Shown here: positions 1-9,532 of the stretch, piece by piece
How the letters are laid out: each line of letters starts with the position of its first letter
Position numbering within the stretch: position 1 is the stretch's first letter
Assembly: GCF_013407925.2 (NCBI RefSeq)
Contig: NZ_CP060201.1
Coordinates: 5,193,001-5,257,000 of the forward strand
From: Pseudomonas protegens
Lineage (GTDB): Bacteria > Pseudomonadota > Gammaproteobacteria > Pseudomonadales > Pseudomonadaceae
Length of the DNA: 64,000 nt
Direction of reading: 5' to 3'
Translations under genes and position numbers: made by a program
Notes under the pieces: model-generated
Databases searched by the model: none
Seen by the model: only the letters and a program-made list of their open reading frames with translations
What the model was told of the DNA's origin: nothing

Positions 1-595
1 GGGCGGCGACGCCGGCCTTGTCATCCAGGTGCCGGGCGCTGATGTGGCCGCTTTCGGTGAACTCCGGCAAGGGGTCGAAGGCGACAAAGTCGCCCACGCC
101 TATGCCTAAGGATTCGCAGTCGGCGCGGGTGGTGCAGTAGGCGTCCAGGCGCAGTTCGATGTGGTCCCAACTGATGGGCAGCTCATCCACCGCGGTGTTG
201 AAGGCGTGGCCGGAGGCCATCAGCGGCAGCACGCTGCCGCGCAGCACGCCGTTGTCGGTGAACAGGCTGACCCGGCTGCCCTCGGCGAAGCGGCTGGACC
301 AGCAGCCCACCGGGGCCAGGGTCAGGCGGCCATTGTCTTTCACCGTACGGACGCTGGCACCGATGGTGTCCAGGTGCGCCGAGACGGCCCGGTCGGGGCT
401 GTTCTTCTGGCCCTTGAGGGTGGCGCGGATGGTGCCGCGCCGGGTCAGTTCGAAGGGGATGCCCAGTTCTTCCAGGCGTTCGGCGACGTAGCGCACGATG
501 GTGTCGGTAAAGCCGGTGGGGCTGGGAATGGCGAGCATTTCCAGGAGGACTTTCTGCAGGTAGGCGAGGTCCGGTTGGGGAATCGGGCGGGTCAT
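1..595 (-). CDS. M42 family osmoprotectant peptidase (partial, C-terminus beyond window)
   Basis: The frame begins with ATG at 595 (MTRPIPQPDLAYLQKVLLEM) and stays open to base 1, so only the first ~198 residues are present. It looks like an M42/M20-type cocatalytic metallopeptidase: SAHLDTIGA gives the first His and Asp metal ligands, and HLDDKAG near the window edge is the DD(K/R)xG metal and catalytic motif of M42. It lies downstream of asnO and ngg on the same strand. In pseudomonads a peptidase of this family accompanies the N-acetylglutaminylglutamine amide (NAGGN) genes. A role in hydrolysing or recycling the dipeptide osmolyte is inferred from that position. A REP pair separates it from ngg, so its expression may be partly uncoupled. 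Confidence 0.85.
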   Translation of the reverse strand, partial: MTRPIPQPDLAYLQKVLLEMLAIPSPTGFTDTIVRYVAERLEELGIPFELTRRGTIRATLKGQKNSPDRAVSAHLDTIGASVRTVKDNGRLTLAPVGCWSSRFAEGSRVSLFTDNGVLRGSVLPLMASGHAFNTAVDELPISWDHIELRLDAYCTTRADCESLGIGVGDFVAFDPLPEFTESGHISARHLDDKAGVAA

Positions 596-661
596 GGAAA
601 CTCCTGATGAAAAAAGGCCATCGATGGTTTCGATGAGGGCATGGATGGAGGGCCTGGGGGC

Positions 662-719
662 GCCTTCGCTGGCGAGCCAGCTCCTACCAATGGGGCAGGA
701 GCCGGCTGGCCGGCGAAGG
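662..719. repeat. REP/BIME inverted pair between ngg and the M42 peptidase
   Basis: Two REP arms face each other. The left arm, about 662-688, reads CTTCGCTGGCGAGCCAGCTC. The right arm, about 693-719, reads as its imperfect reverse complement (GAGCCGGCTGGCCGGCGAAG). A four-base spacer separates them, so the transcript can fold into a long hairpin. The core GCTGGC…CTCCTAC is the usual Pseudomonas REP sequence. It lies right after the ngg stop and before the peptidase start, where it could protect the upstream mRNA or reduce read-through. Confidence 0.85.
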
Positions 720-720
720 A

Positions 721-2466
721 TCAAGGCGCCGGTTGGCTGTGGGGAAACAGCAGGTCGATAAAACGCTCGGCGGTGGGTTGCGGTTCGTGGTTGGCCAGCC
801 CGGCGCGCTCGTTGGCTTCGATGAACACGTAGTCCGGCTGGTCCGCTGCCGGCACCAGCAGGTCCAGGCCGACCACCGGAATGTCCAGGGCCCGGGCCGC
901 GCGGATGGCGGCGTCGGCCAGGGTCGGATGGAGAATGCCGGTGACGTCTTCCAGGGTGCCGCCGGTGTGCAGGTTGGCGGTGCGCCGGACGAACAGCCGC
1001 TCGCCGGCCGGCAGCACGCTGTTGTAGTCGTAACCGGCGGCATGCAGGGTGCGCTGGGTTTCCGCGTCCAGGGGGATCTTGCTTTCCCCTCCGGTGGCCG
1101 CCTGGCGTCGGCGGCTGCGGGCCTCGATCAAGGCGCCAATGGAATGCCGACCGTCGCCGATGATCTCGGCGGGACGGCGGATGGCCGCGGCCACCACTTC
1201 AAAGCCGATCACCAGGATGCGCAGGTCCAGCCCTTGGTGGAAGCTTTCCAGCAACACTCGGCTGTCAAAGCGGCGGGCCTGGTCGATGGCGCGCTGCACC
1301 TCTTCAATCGTGCTCAGATCCACGGCCACGCCTTGTCCCTGTTCACCGTCCAACGGCTTGACCACCACCCGCTGGTGCTCGTCGAGAAACGCCAGGTTGT
1401 CGTCGGCGTTGCCCGCCAATTGCTGGGCGGGCAGTTGCAGGCCGGCGCCCTTGAGCACCTTGTGCGTCAGGCTCTTGTCCTGGCACAGGCTCATGCTGAT
1501 GGCGCTGGTCAGGTCGCTCAGGGATTCCCGGCAACGCACCCGGCGCCCGCCGTGGCTGAGGGTGAACAGCCCGGCGTCGGCGTCGTCCACTTGCACGTCG
1601 ATGCCACGGCGATGGGCCTCCTCGACGATGATTCGCGCATAAGGATTGAACTCCGCCTGGGGGCCGGGGCCGAGGAACAACGGCTGGTTGATGCCGTTCT
1701 TGCGCTTGATGGCGAAGGTCGACAGGGTGCGAAAGCCCAGCTTGGCGTAGAGATTCTTGGCCTGGCGATTGTCGTGCAGCACCGACAGGTCGAGGTAGCT
1801 CAGGCCGCGGCTCATGAAGTGTTCGATCAGGTGCCGCACCAGCACTTCGCCGACGCCCGGACGGCTGCAATCGGGGTCCACCGCCAGGCACCAAAGGCTG
1901 CTGCCGTGCTCCGGGTCCTGGTAGGCCTTGTGGTGGTTCAGGCCCATGACGCTGCCGATCACCGCGCCGCTGTCTTCGTCCTCGGCCAGCCAGTACACCG
2001 GACCGCCCTGATGGCGCGGGGTCAGCAGCTGCGGATCGATGGGCAGCATGGCCCGGGCCTGGTACAGCTGATTGATGGCCTGCCAGTCGGATTCGCTTTG
2101 TGCCCGACGGATGCGGAAGCCGCGAAACACCCGGGTGGCCTGGCGATAGTCGCTGAACCACAGACGCAGGGTGTCGGAAGGGTCAAGGAACAATTGCGCC
2201 GGTTCCAGGCCCAGCACCTGCTGCGGCGCGGCCACGTAAAGAGCGATGTCGCGTTCACCGGGCTGCTCGTTGAGCAGCTCCGCGGCCAGGCTGCCGGGAT
2301 CGGGAAAGGTGTGGCCGATCAGCAGTCGGCCCCAGCCGCAGTGCAGCGCAATGGGAACGTTGCCGGGTTCGCTGCCGTCCTCGGCGAAGCGCGCTTGCAG
2401 GCGTTCATAGGACGGCGCCTGGCCACGCAGCAGGCGTTGGCTGTAAGCCGTGGCATTCGCTTTCAT
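721..2466 (-). CDS. ngg: N-acetylglutaminylglutamine synthetase
   Basis: A 581-residue two-domain enzyme. The N-terminal half holds a GNAT acetyltransferase domain (about residues 115-265), with the typical late segment LYLDLSVLHDNRQAKNLYA followed by KLGF. The C-terminal half (about 300-575) is an ATP-grasp ligase, with VVVKPLDGEQGQGVAVDL and a late metal-binding stretch around VFIEANERAG. The family makes the osmolyte precursor N-acetylglutaminylglutamine in the cytoplasm, joining acetylation to peptide-bond formation. The start lies 3 bases after the asnO stop, so the two genes are one transcript and probably translationally coupled. AsnO then amidates the product to NAGGN. Length and domain order match the family. 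Confidence 0.93.
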   Translation of the reverse strand: MKANATAYSQRLLRGQAPSYERLQARFAEDGSEPGNVPIALHCGWGRLLIGHTFPDPGSLAAELLNEQPGERDIALYVAAPQQVLGLEPAQLFLDPSDTLRLWFSDYRQATRVFRGFRIRRAQSESDWQAINQLYQARAMLPIDPQLLTPRHQGGPVYWLAEDEDSGAVIGSVMGLNHHKAYQDPEHGSSLWCLAVDPDCSRPGVGEVLVRHLIEHFMSRGLSYLDLSVLHDNRQAKNLYAKLGFRTLSTFAIKRKNGINQPLFLGPGPQAEFNPYARIIVEEAHRRGIDVQVDDADAGLFTLSHGGRRVRCRESLSDLTSAISMSLCQDKSLTHKVLKGAGLQLPAQQLAGNADDNLAFLDEHQRVVVKPLDGEQGQGVAVDLSTIEEVQRAIDQARRFDSRVLLESFHQGLDLRILVIGFEVVAAAIRRPAEIIGDGRHSIGALIEARSRRRQAATGGESKIPLDAETQRTLHAAGYDYNSVLPAGERLFVRRTANLHTGGTLEDVTGILHPTLADAAIRAARALDIPVVGLDLLVPAADQPDYVFIEANERAGLANHEPQPTAERFIDLLFPHSQPAP

Positions 2467-2469
2467 CGG

Positions 2470-4242
2470 TCAGATTCCTTGTTCGCTGAGCCACAGGTTC
2501 AAGGCCGCCAGTTGCCACAGCTTGGAGCCGCGCAGGGGCGTCAGTTGGCCCTGGGGATCGGTCAGCAGGCGATCGAGCATGGCCGGGTTGAACAGGCCGC
2601 GATCCTGGCTCGGGTCCAGCAGCAGTTCACGCACCCAGTCCAGGGTGTCGCCCTGCAAGTGCTTGAGGCCCGGCACCGGGAAGTAGCCTTTCTTGCGGTC
2701 GATCACCTCACTGGGGATCACCCGCCGCGCCGCTTCCTTGAGCACCTGCTTGCCGCCGTCCGGCAGCTTGAAACGCGCCGGCACCCGGGCCGACAGCTCC
2801 ACCAGGCGGTAGTCGAGGAACGGTGTGCGTGCCTCCAGGCCCCAGGCCATGGTCATGTTGTCCACCCGTTTGACCGGGTCATCCACCAGCATCACCGTGC
2901 TGTCCAGGCGCAGGGCCTTGTCTACCGGCGCATCGGCGCCGGGCTGGGCGAAATGCTCGCGGACGAAGTCACCGGCGGCGTCGTGGGCGGTCAGCCATTG
3001 CGGCTGCACGGTGGCCGCGTAGTCGTCGTAGCTGCGATCGAAGAAGGCCGCGCGGTAGGCGGCATACGGGTCGCTGGCGCCGTCTACCTGCGGGTACCAG
3101 TGGTAGCCGGCGAACAGTTCGTCGGCGCCCTGGCCGCTTTGCACCACCTTGCAGTGCTTGGCCACTTCCCGGGACAACAAATAGAAGGCGATGCAATCGT
3201 GGCTGACCATCGGCTCGCTCATGGCGCGGAACGCCGCCGGCAACTGCTCGATGATCTCGCGCTCGTCGATGCGCAACTGGTGATGCCGGGTGCCGTAGTG
3301 GCGGGCAATCAGGTCCGAGTACTGGAACTCGTCGCCGCGTTCGCCGCCGGCATCCTCGAAGCCGATGGAGAAGGTCGACAGGTCGTCTACTCCGACTTCC
3401 CGCAGCAGGCCTACCAGCAGGCTGGAGTCGACACCGCCGGACAGCAGCACGCCGACATCCACCGCCGCCCGTTGCCGGATGGCCACCGCCTCGCGGGTGC
3501 TATCGAGCACCCGGTCAGTCCAGTCTTCCAGTGTCAGCTGGGCTTCGTCGGCACGGGGGCCGTAGGGCAGGGACCACCAGGTCTGCTGTTCGCTGCGGCC
3601 GTCGGCCTCGATGCGCATCCAGGTGGCCGGCGGCAGTTTTTCAATGCCCGCCAGCAAGGTGCGCGGTGCCGGCACCACGGCGTGGAAGTTCAGGTAGTGA
3701 TTGAGCGCCACCGGGTCGAGGATCGGATTGATATCGCCGCCCTTGAGCAAGGCCGGCAGGGCCGAGGCGAAGCGCAGCCGCTGGCCTGTGCGCGACAGGT
3801 ACAAAGGCTTGACCCCGAGGCGGTCGCGGGCGATGAACAGGCGCTGGGCGTCGCGTTCCCAGATAGCGAAGGCGAACATGCCGTTGAGCTTGGGCAGCAG
3901 GTCCGCGCCCCAGGCGTGGTAGCCCTTGAGCAGCACTTCGGTGTCGCCGCCGGAATGAAAGGCGTAGCCCTGGGCTTCCAGTTCGGCGCGCAATTCGGGG
4001 AAGTTGTAGATCGCGCCGTTGAAGGCCAGGGACAGCCCCAGCTGATTGTCGATCATGGGCTGCGCCGAGCCGTCCGACAGGTCCATGATTTTCAGCCGTC
4101 GATGGCCCAGGGCGATCGGGCCCTGGCTGTGAAAGCCCCAGGCGTCCGGGCCGCGGGGGGCCAAGTGGTGGGTGATTCGTTCAACCGCTGCCAGGTCGGC
4201 AGGTTGATGATCAAAGCGTAATTCGCCAGCTAATCCGCACAT
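2470..4242 (-). CDS. asnO: N-acetylglutaminylglutamine amidotransferase (asparagine synthase-like)
   Basis: A 590-residue class II glutamine amidotransferase/asparagine synthase fold. Processing of MCGLAGEL exposes Cys2, the glutaminase nucleophile. The synthetase half has the PP-loop SGGVDSSLL (about residues 268-276), which binds ATP. In the NAGGN pathway it transfers ammonia to the dipeptide to give N-acetylglutaminylglutamine amide, a compatible solute made under hyperosmotic stress. It is first in the operon asnO-ngg-peptidase. The ATG is preceded by AAGGA at good spacing. It could be mistaken for asnB, but the partner ngg 3 bases downstream decides the role. Osmotic control is expected from the pathway; no convincing promoter was identified upstream. 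Confidence 0.92.
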   Translation of the reverse strand: MCGLAGELRFDHQPADLAAVERITHHLAPRGPDAWGFHSQGPIALGHRRLKIMDLSDGSAQPMIDNQLGLSLAFNGAIYNFPELRAELEAQGYAFHSGGDTEVLLKGYHAWGADLLPKLNGMFAFAIWERDAQRLFIARDRLGVKPLYLSRTGQRLRFASALPALLKGGDINPILDPVALNHYLNFHAVVPAPRTLLAGIEKLPPATWMRIEADGRSEQQTWWSLPYGPRADEAQLTLEDWTDRVLDSTREAVAIRQRAAVDVGVLLSGGVDSSLLVGLLREVGVDDLSTFSIGFEDAGGERGDEFQYSDLIARHYGTRHHQLRIDEREIIEQLPAAFRAMSEPMVSHDCIAFYLLSREVAKHCKVVQSGQGADELFAGYHWYPQVDGASDPYAAYRAAFFDRSYDDYAATVQPQWLTAHDAAGDFVREHFAQPGADAPVDKALRLDSTVMLVDDPVKRVDNMTMAWGLEARTPFLDYRLVELSARVPARFKLPDGGKQVLKEAARRVIPSEVIDRKKGYFPVPGLKHLQGDTLDWVRELLLDPSQDRGLFNPAMLDRLLTDPQGQLTPLRGSKLWQLAALNLWLSEQGI

Positions 4243-4411
4243 AAGTCCTTACCGGTTTTTCCGTTGGGGAGAGTCAATCCGCAGTCGCCAAAAGGGCGGC
4301 TACCTGGAAACTGACCTGTGCATAACTCGGGAGTTTTAGATCGATCGGTTATAAGCGGTTGAGCGGGGGGCAGCTTTTGGCTGTAGTCGGCCGTGCTGGC
4401 AAGCGCTCATG

Positions 4412-4437
4412 GGCGGCGCTGAAAAATCAGCGCCGCC
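4412..4437 (-). terminator. Stem-loop downstream of mnmC
   Basis: A perfect 11-bp inverted repeat, GGCGGCGCTGA (4412-4422) and TCAGCGCCGCC (4427-4437), with a four-base loop, starts 9 bases past the mnmC stop. No T run follows on the minus strand, so it may act as an mRNA 3' end rather than a classic intrinsic terminator. Confidence 0.55.
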
Positions 4438-4445
4438 GCTCTGCC

Positions 4446-6422
4446 TCAGGCCTGGCCGCGAATCAGGCGGCGCAGGGCAAAGCGATTGGGATGACAGGCC
4501 TCGGCCACGCTTCTGGGCAGTGGCAATGGCTCGTTTTCCAGCCAGGCGGCCAGCAGCTCGCCGGACAACGGCGCGGTGATCAAGCCGCGAGAACCATGGC
4601 CACTGTTGATGTACAGGCCGTGCAGCCAGGGGCAGGGCAGGTCCGGGACCTGGCGCGCGTCCTTGCCCAGGGCGGCGTAGGTTTCAGCGAACGCTGCCGG
4701 GTCCGCCAGGGGGCCGACGATGGGCAGGTAGTCCGGGCTGGTACAACGAAAGGCCGCACGACCTTTTAGGCTTTCCAGGGGTAACTGCTCGGCGTTCAGG
4801 CGTTGCAGCAGGTCGCTGGAGATTTCCCGCAGCATGTCCAGGTTGCCGGCATGTTCCTCAGCGGTTGGGGTCAGGTCCTGGCTGTTGAAGTCGAAGCTGG
4901 CGCCCAGGGTGTGCTCGCCCAGGCGCGGCGGCGCGACGTAGCCTTCGGCGCAGACCACGGTGGCCAGGCTCTGGCTCTGCGCGGTCTGCGGCAGGCGGGT
5001 GATTTGCCCGCGAATGCGCTTGAGGGGCAATTCGGCGCTGGCCGGGAAGCGTTTGATCTCTGCGGCCCCGGCAAGGATCACCACCGCCGCGCTGGCCAGC
5101 ATCCGTTCGCCGTCCCAGGCTTGCCATTGCTGATCGCCCCGGCGCAACTCCAGCACCTCCCGGTGCGCCAGGACCTGGATCTGCGGATGCCCGGCCTGCC
5201 ACTGGCACAGGGCTGGCGGATGCACCCAGCCGCCTTCGGGATAGAACAGGCCGCCGTGGTCCAGGCCGATGCCGGCCAGGGCCTGGGCCTCTGGCTGATC
5301 CAGCTGCCGCAGCAGGTCGGCGGGGAAGGCCGCGGCCAACTGCGCCTGACGCTCGGCTTCCTTGGGATTGAACGCCAGTTGCAGCACCCCGCAGGCGTCC
5401 CAGTCCTGGCCGCGTTGCAGGTGTTCCAGCTGGCGCCGGGTGTAGCCGAAACCGCTGAGGATCATTTGCGACAGCGCCGTGCCGTGGGCTGAAAGCTTGA
5501 GGTAGAGCACCCCTTGCGGATTGCCCGAGGCTTCCTGGGCCAGTTGCTCATGGCGCTCCAGTAACTGCACCTGCCAACCGCGGGCAGCGAGGCTGGCGGC
5601 ACTGGCGCAACCGGCCAGCCCACCGCCGATCACCAGGGCGGTTTTGGCCTGGGCCGGTGGGCGGGCGAACCAAGGCTTGGCCCGGGCTGGCGGTGGGCTG
5701 TCCTCGGGCCAGCCGAGGAATTCGCCGCGCAGCACTTCCCATTTGCGACCGATGCCCGGGGTGCGCTTCATCTTGAAGCCCGCCGCGTTCAACAGGCGGC
5801 GTACCCAGCCGGTGCTGGTGAAGGTGCTGAGGGTAGAGCCCGGAGCGGCCAGGCGCGCCAGTTCGGCGAACAGTTCCGGGGTCCACATGTCGGGGTTTTT
5901 CGCCGGGGCGAAACCGTCGAGAAACCAGGCGTCGATCTGCGCGTCCAGTTGCGGCAGTTGCTCCAGGGCGTCGCCGATCAGCAGGGTCAGGGTGACCCGG
6001 CCGTCGTCCAGCATGATGCGCTGGAAACCGCCGTGCACGGCGACGTAGTGCTTGAGCAGCTGCTGGCTCAGGTCCGCCAGTTCTGGCCACAGGGCCAGGG
6101 CCCGTTGCAGATCGGCCGGGCTCAGGGGGTACTTTTCCACGCTGACGAAATGCAGCCGGGCAGTGGCCGGCGCTTGCTCCTGGAACAACTGCCAGGCGCA
6201 GAGAAAATTCAGCCCGGTGCCGAAGCCGGTTTCACCGATGACAAATTTTTCGCCCGCCGACAGCGCGGCAAAGCGTTCGCGCAGGCGATTCTGTTCGATG
6301 AACACATGGCGGGTTTCATCCAGGCCCGAGTCGCTGGAGAAATACACATCGTCGAAGACCCGCGAGCGCGGGCGTCCTTGGTCGTCCCAGTCGAGCTGGG
6401 CGTGGGGCAGTTCAGGTGTCAT
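4446..6422 (-). CDS. mnmC: Bifunctional tRNA 5-methylaminomethyl-2-thiouridine modification enzyme
   Basis: A 658-residue fusion. The N-terminal ~240 residues are a SAM methyltransferase (GETGFGTGLNF as motif I; DAWFLDGFAPAKNPDMW). The C-terminal part, from about residue 262, is an FAD-dependent oxidoreductase with the dinucleotide-binding motif VIGGGLAGCA. MnmC removes the carboxymethyl group from cmnm5(s2)U34 and then methylates nm5U34 to mnm5U in certain tRNAs. It stands alone on the minus strand and is divergent from pap. Length and domain order are normal for the bifunctional enzyme. Confidence 0.95.
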   Translation of the reverse strand: MTPELPHAQLDWDDQGRPRSRVFDDVYFSSDSGLDETRHVFIEQNRLRERFAALSAGEKFVIGETGFGTGLNFLCAWQLFQEQAPATARLHFVSVEKYPLSPADLQRALALWPELADLSQQLLKHYVAVHGGFQRIMLDDGRVTLTLLIGDALEQLPQLDAQIDAWFLDGFAPAKNPDMWTPELFAELARLAAPGSTLSTFTSTGWVRRLLNAAGFKMKRTPGIGRKWEVLRGEFLGWPEDSPPPARAKPWFARPPAQAKTALVIGGGLAGCASAASLAARGWQVQLLERHEQLAQEASGNPQGVLYLKLSAHGTALSQMILSGFGYTRRQLEHLQRGQDWDACGVLQLAFNPKEAERQAQLAAAFPADLLRQLDQPEAQALAGIGLDHGGLFYPEGGWVHPPALCQWQAGHPQIQVLAHREVLELRRGDQQWQAWDGERMLASAAVVILAGAAEIKRFPASAELPLKRIRGQITRLPQTAQSQSLATVVCAEGYVAPPRLGEHTLGASFDFNSQDLTPTAEEHAGNLDMLREISSDLLQRLNAEQLPLESLKGRAAFRCTSPDYLPIVGPLADPAAFAETYAALGKDARQVPDLPCPWLHGLYINSGHGSRGLITAPLSGELLAAWLENEPLPLPRSVAEACHPNRFALRRLIRGQA

Positions 6423-6570
6423 GTTCGGCTCATGTTGCGCAAGGCGGCCATTCTAGCCGATCGCGCAGGCAGCGCCTGATCCATGGCAAGCCGCCGCCGG
6501 TTCGGGGATTTGTTTTCCCTGGCCAAGGTCGATCCGCTAGTCTTGGACAATTCTTGGAAGGGAGCCACCC

Positions 6571-8085
6571 ATGTTCGAATCCGCTGAAATCGGTCACGCC
6601 ATCGACAAAGAAACCTACGACGCCGAAGTGCCTGCCTTGCGTGAAGCCTTGCTTGAAGCCCAGTTCGAGCTGCGCCAGAAGGCGAGCTTTCCGGTGATCG
6701 TGCTGATCAACGGGATCGAGGGCGCGGGCAAGGGCGAGACGGTCAAGCTGCTCAGTGAATGGATGGACCCACGCTTGATCGAGGTGCGGACGTTCGACCA
6801 GCAGACCGACGAGGAACTGTCGCGACCGCCAGCCTGGCGCTACTGGCGGATGCTTCCGGCCAAGGGCCGCATGGGCGTGTTCTTCGGCAACTGGTACAGC
6901 CAGATGCTCCAGGGCCGGGTGCATGGCGAGATCAAGGACCCGCGCCTGGACCAGGCGATCAATGGCGCCGAACGCCTGGAAAAGATGCTCTGCGATGAAG
7001 GCGCGCTGATCTTCAAGTTCTGGTTTCACCTGTCCAAGAAACAGATGAAGGACCGCCTCAAGTCGTTGCAGGATGACCCGCTGCACAGCTGGCGCATCAG
7101 CCCGCTGGACTGGCAGCAGTCACAAACCTACGACAAGTTCGTCAAGTACGGCGAGCGGGTGTTGCGCCGCACCAGTCGTGACTACGCGCCCTGGCATGTG
7201 ATCGAGGGCGTCGATCCGCATTACCGCAGCCTCACCGTGGGCCGGATCCTGCTGGAGGGGTTGCAGAATGCCTTGAACCGTCAGCCGCTGAAGCCGACCC
7301 AGGTCAACGCCGCACCGCTGCCGACGGCGGTGGATGAGCTGAGTCTGCTGGACAGCCTGGACATGACCCAGCACCTGGACAAGGACGACTACGAGGAACA
7401 GTTGATTACCGAGCAGGCGCGCCTGGCCGGTCTGCTGCGGGACAAGCGCATGCGCAAGCACGCTCTGGTGGCGGTCTTCGAGGGCAATGATGCGGCGGGC
7501 AAGGGCGGCGCCATTCGCCGGGTCGCGGCGGCCCTGGACCCGCGCCAATACAGCATCGTGCCGATTGCCGCGCCCACCGAAGATGAACGGGCGCAGCCTT
7601 ATCTCTGGCGTTTCTGGCGGCATATTCCGGCGCGCGGCAAGTTCACCATCTTCGACCGCTCCTGGTATGGCCGGGTGCTGGTGGAGCGGGTCGAGGGGTT
7701 CTGCCAGCCGGCGGACTGGCTGCGGGCCTACAGCGAGATCAACGACTTCGAGGAGCAGTTGGCCGATGCCCGGGTGATCGTGGTGAAGTTCTGGCTGGCG
7801 ATCGACAAGGACACCCAGCTGGAGCGTTTCCAGGCTCGGGAGGCGATTCCCTTCAAGCGCTTCAAGATCACCGAGGACGACTGGCGCAACCGCGACAAGT
7901 GGGGCGACTACCGCATCGCCGTCGGCGACATGGTCGACCGGACCAGCACCGAAGTGGCGCCCTGGACCCTGGTGGAGGCCAACGACAAGCGCTGGGCCCG
8001 GGTCAAGGTCCTGCGCACCATCAATCTGGCCCTGGAGGCCGCCTTCGAGCGTTCCGACAAGCACGACAAGAAGGACAAGAAGTAG
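6571..8085 (+). CDS. pap: Polyphosphate:AMP phosphotransferase (tandem PPK2)
   Basis: A 504-residue protein made of two PPK2 domains. Each has its own P-loop: NGIEGAGKGE near residues 47-56 and FEGNDAAGKGGA near 303-314. Each also has the lid region (GNWYSQ and FDRSWYGRV respectively). The duplicated architecture is that of class II PPK2 enzymes such as Pseudomonas PAP, which phosphorylate AMP to ADP using polyphosphate. It acts in the cytoplasm in nucleotide and polyphosphate metabolism. The start follows GGAAGGGAG. It is divergent from mnmC and followed by a thiolase on the same strand about 100 bases on. Confidence 0.92.
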   Translation: MFESAEIGHAIDKETYDAEVPALREALLEAQFELRQKASFPVIVLINGIEGAGKGETVKLLSEWMDPRLIEVRTFDQQTDEELSRPPAWRYWRMLPAKGRMGVFFGNWYSQMLQGRVHGEIKDPRLDQAINGAERLEKMLCDEGALIFKFWFHLSKKQMKDRLKSLQDDPLHSWRISPLDWQQSQTYDKFVKYGERVLRRTSRDYAPWHVIEGVDPHYRSLTVGRILLEGLQNALNRQPLKPTQVNAAPLPTAVDELSLLDSLDMTQHLDKDDYEEQLITEQARLAGLLRDKRMRKHALVAVFEGNDAAGKGGAIRRVAAALDPRQYSIVPIAAPTEDERAQPYLWRFWRHIPARGKFTIFDRSWYGRVLVERVEGFCQPADWLRAYSEINDFEEQLADARVIVVKFWLAIDKDTQLERFQAREAIPFKRFKITEDDWRNRDKWGDYRIAVGDMVDRTSTEVAPWTLVEANDKRWARVKVLRTINLALEAAFERSDKHDKKDKK

Positions 8086-8188
8086 ACCGATGGTCGCGCA
8101 TACGCCCAGTGAATGATTGTCGCGGTGGTGGGCGAGGGGCCTCTATGCTCGAGGCTCTTTCCTGCCGCCAACAACAATGAGGTGCGTC

Positions 8189-9373
8189 ATGCGTGAAGTG
8201 GTGATCGTCGACAGCGTACGGACTGGCCTGGCCAAGTCCTTTCGCGGCAAGTTCAACCAGACCCGTCCGGATGACATGGCCGCTCACTGCGTCAATGCGC
8301 TGCTCGCCCGCAACGGCATCGACCCGGCCAGCGTCGAGGACTGCATCGTCGGCGCCGGCTCCAACGAAGGGGCCCAGGGTTTCAACATCGGCCGCAACGT
8401 CGCGGTGCTCTCGGCCCTGGGCACCGGCACGGCGGGCATGACCCTCAACCGGTTCTGCTCCTCGGGGCTGCAGGCGATCGCCATCGCCGCCAACCAGATC
8501 GCCTCCGGCTGCAGCGACATCATCGTCGCCGGCGGTGTCGAATCCATCAGCCTGACCATGAAGAGCGTCAACACCGACAACCTGATCAACCCGTTGCTCA
8601 AGGAGCAGGTGCCGGGCATCTACTTCCCCATGGGCCAGACCGCCGAAGTGGTGGCCCGGCGCTACAACGTCAGCCGCGAAGCCCAGGACCTGTACTCCCT
8701 GCAAAGCCAGCAGCGTACCGCCCAGGCCCAGGCCGCCGGTCTGTTTCGCGACGAAATCGTGCCGATGACGGTCAAGTACAAGGTCGAGGACAAGAACACC
8801 GGGCAGGTGCAGATCCTCGACGGCGTGGTGGATCGCGACGATTGCAACCGTCCCGACACCACTTTGGAGAACCTCGCGGCCTTGAAGCCGGTGTTTGCCG
8901 AAGACGGTTCGGTGACGGCGGGCAACTCCTCGCAGCTCTCCGATGGCGCCTCCATGACCCTGGTGATGAGCCTGGAACGGGCCCTGGCCCTGGGGCTCAA
9001 GCCCAAGGCGTTCTTCCGTGGCTTTACCGTGGCTGGCTGCGAGCCTGACGAGATGGGCATCGGCCCGGTGTTCTCGGTGCCCAAGCTGCTCAAGGCCAAG
9101 GGCCTGAGCATCAACGATATCGATCTGTGGGAACTCAACGAGGCGTTCGCCTCCCAGTGCCTGTATGCCCGTGACCGGCTGGAGATCGATAACGCCAAAT
9201 ACAACGTCAACGGTGGCTCGATCTCCATCGGTCACCCGTTCGGCATGACCGGTTCGCGCCAGGTCGGGCATCTGGTGCGTGAGTTGCAGCGGCGCAACCT
9301 GAGGTACGGCATTGTCACCATGTGCGTGGGCGGTGGCATGGGGGCAACGGGGCTGTTCGAGGCTGTGCGCTAG
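8189..9373 (+). CDS. Thiolase family acetyl-CoA C-acyltransferase
   Basis: A 394-residue thiolase. The start at 8189 (MREVVIVDSVRTGLAKSF) was chosen over in-frame ATGs upstream because GAGG lies at proper spacing and this is where the family usually begins. The nucleophile is Cys90 in NRFCSSGLQA. The histidine motif is GHPFGMTGSR, and the C-terminal acid/base cysteine lies in CVGGGMGATG. It should cleave or condense acyl-CoAs, for example beta-ketothiolysis in fatty acid degradation. The chain-length specificity cannot be read from the sequence, and no hydratase/dehydrogenase partner lies next to it. Synteny with pap is known in other pseudomonads. Confidence 0.88.
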   Translation: MREVVIVDSVRTGLAKSFRGKFNQTRPDDMAAHCVNALLARNGIDPASVEDCIVGAGSNEGAQGFNIGRNVAVLSALGTGTAGMTLNRFCSSGLQAIAIAANQIASGCSDIIVAGGVESISLTMKSVNTDNLINPLLKEQVPGIYFPMGQTAEVVARRYNVSREAQDLYSLQSQQRTAQAQAAGLFRDEIVPMTVKYKVEDKNTGQVQILDGVVDRDDCNRPDTTLENLAALKPVFAEDGSVTAGNSSQLSDGASMTLVMSLERALALGLKPKAFFRGFTVAGCEPDEMGIGPVFSVPKLLKAKGLSINDIDLWELNEAFASQCLYARDRLEIDNAKYNVNGGSISIGHPFGMTGSRQVGHLVRELQRRNLRYGIVTMCVGGGMGATGLFEAVR

Positions 9374-9383
9374 GTTTCGGGTT

Positions 9384-9415
9384 TGGCCGGCAAGCCGGCT
9401 CCTGCGGGAGACGGC
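9384..9415. repeat. Single REP element
   Basis: GGCCGGCAAGCCGGCTCCTG with flanking bases matches the core of the other REP copies in this window. It is a solitary copy, 10 bases after the thiolase stop. Confidence 0.6.
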
Positions 9416-9532
9416 TTGGGTTCTTTACGACCTGCACAATCTTGTTTGCGCTTTGCTGGCAACTGTCTCTGTGTCGGCCCCTGGCCCGGGCCTAGAATGC
9501 GCACCTTGCTCGTCAGGCTTTGTGGGGTTCGC

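Noticed and set aside
733..4221. 1162-codon open frame on the plus strand opposite ngg and asnO
   Set aside because: It crosses two well-supported minus-strand genes and its sequence (Gly/Gln/Val/Ala-rich, no domain) is the usual antisense shadow of GC-rich codon bias.
4243..4411. AlgU-type promoter for asnO
   Set aside because: A TCTAA-like -10 occurs on the minus strand, but no GAACTT-like -35 lies at the right distance.
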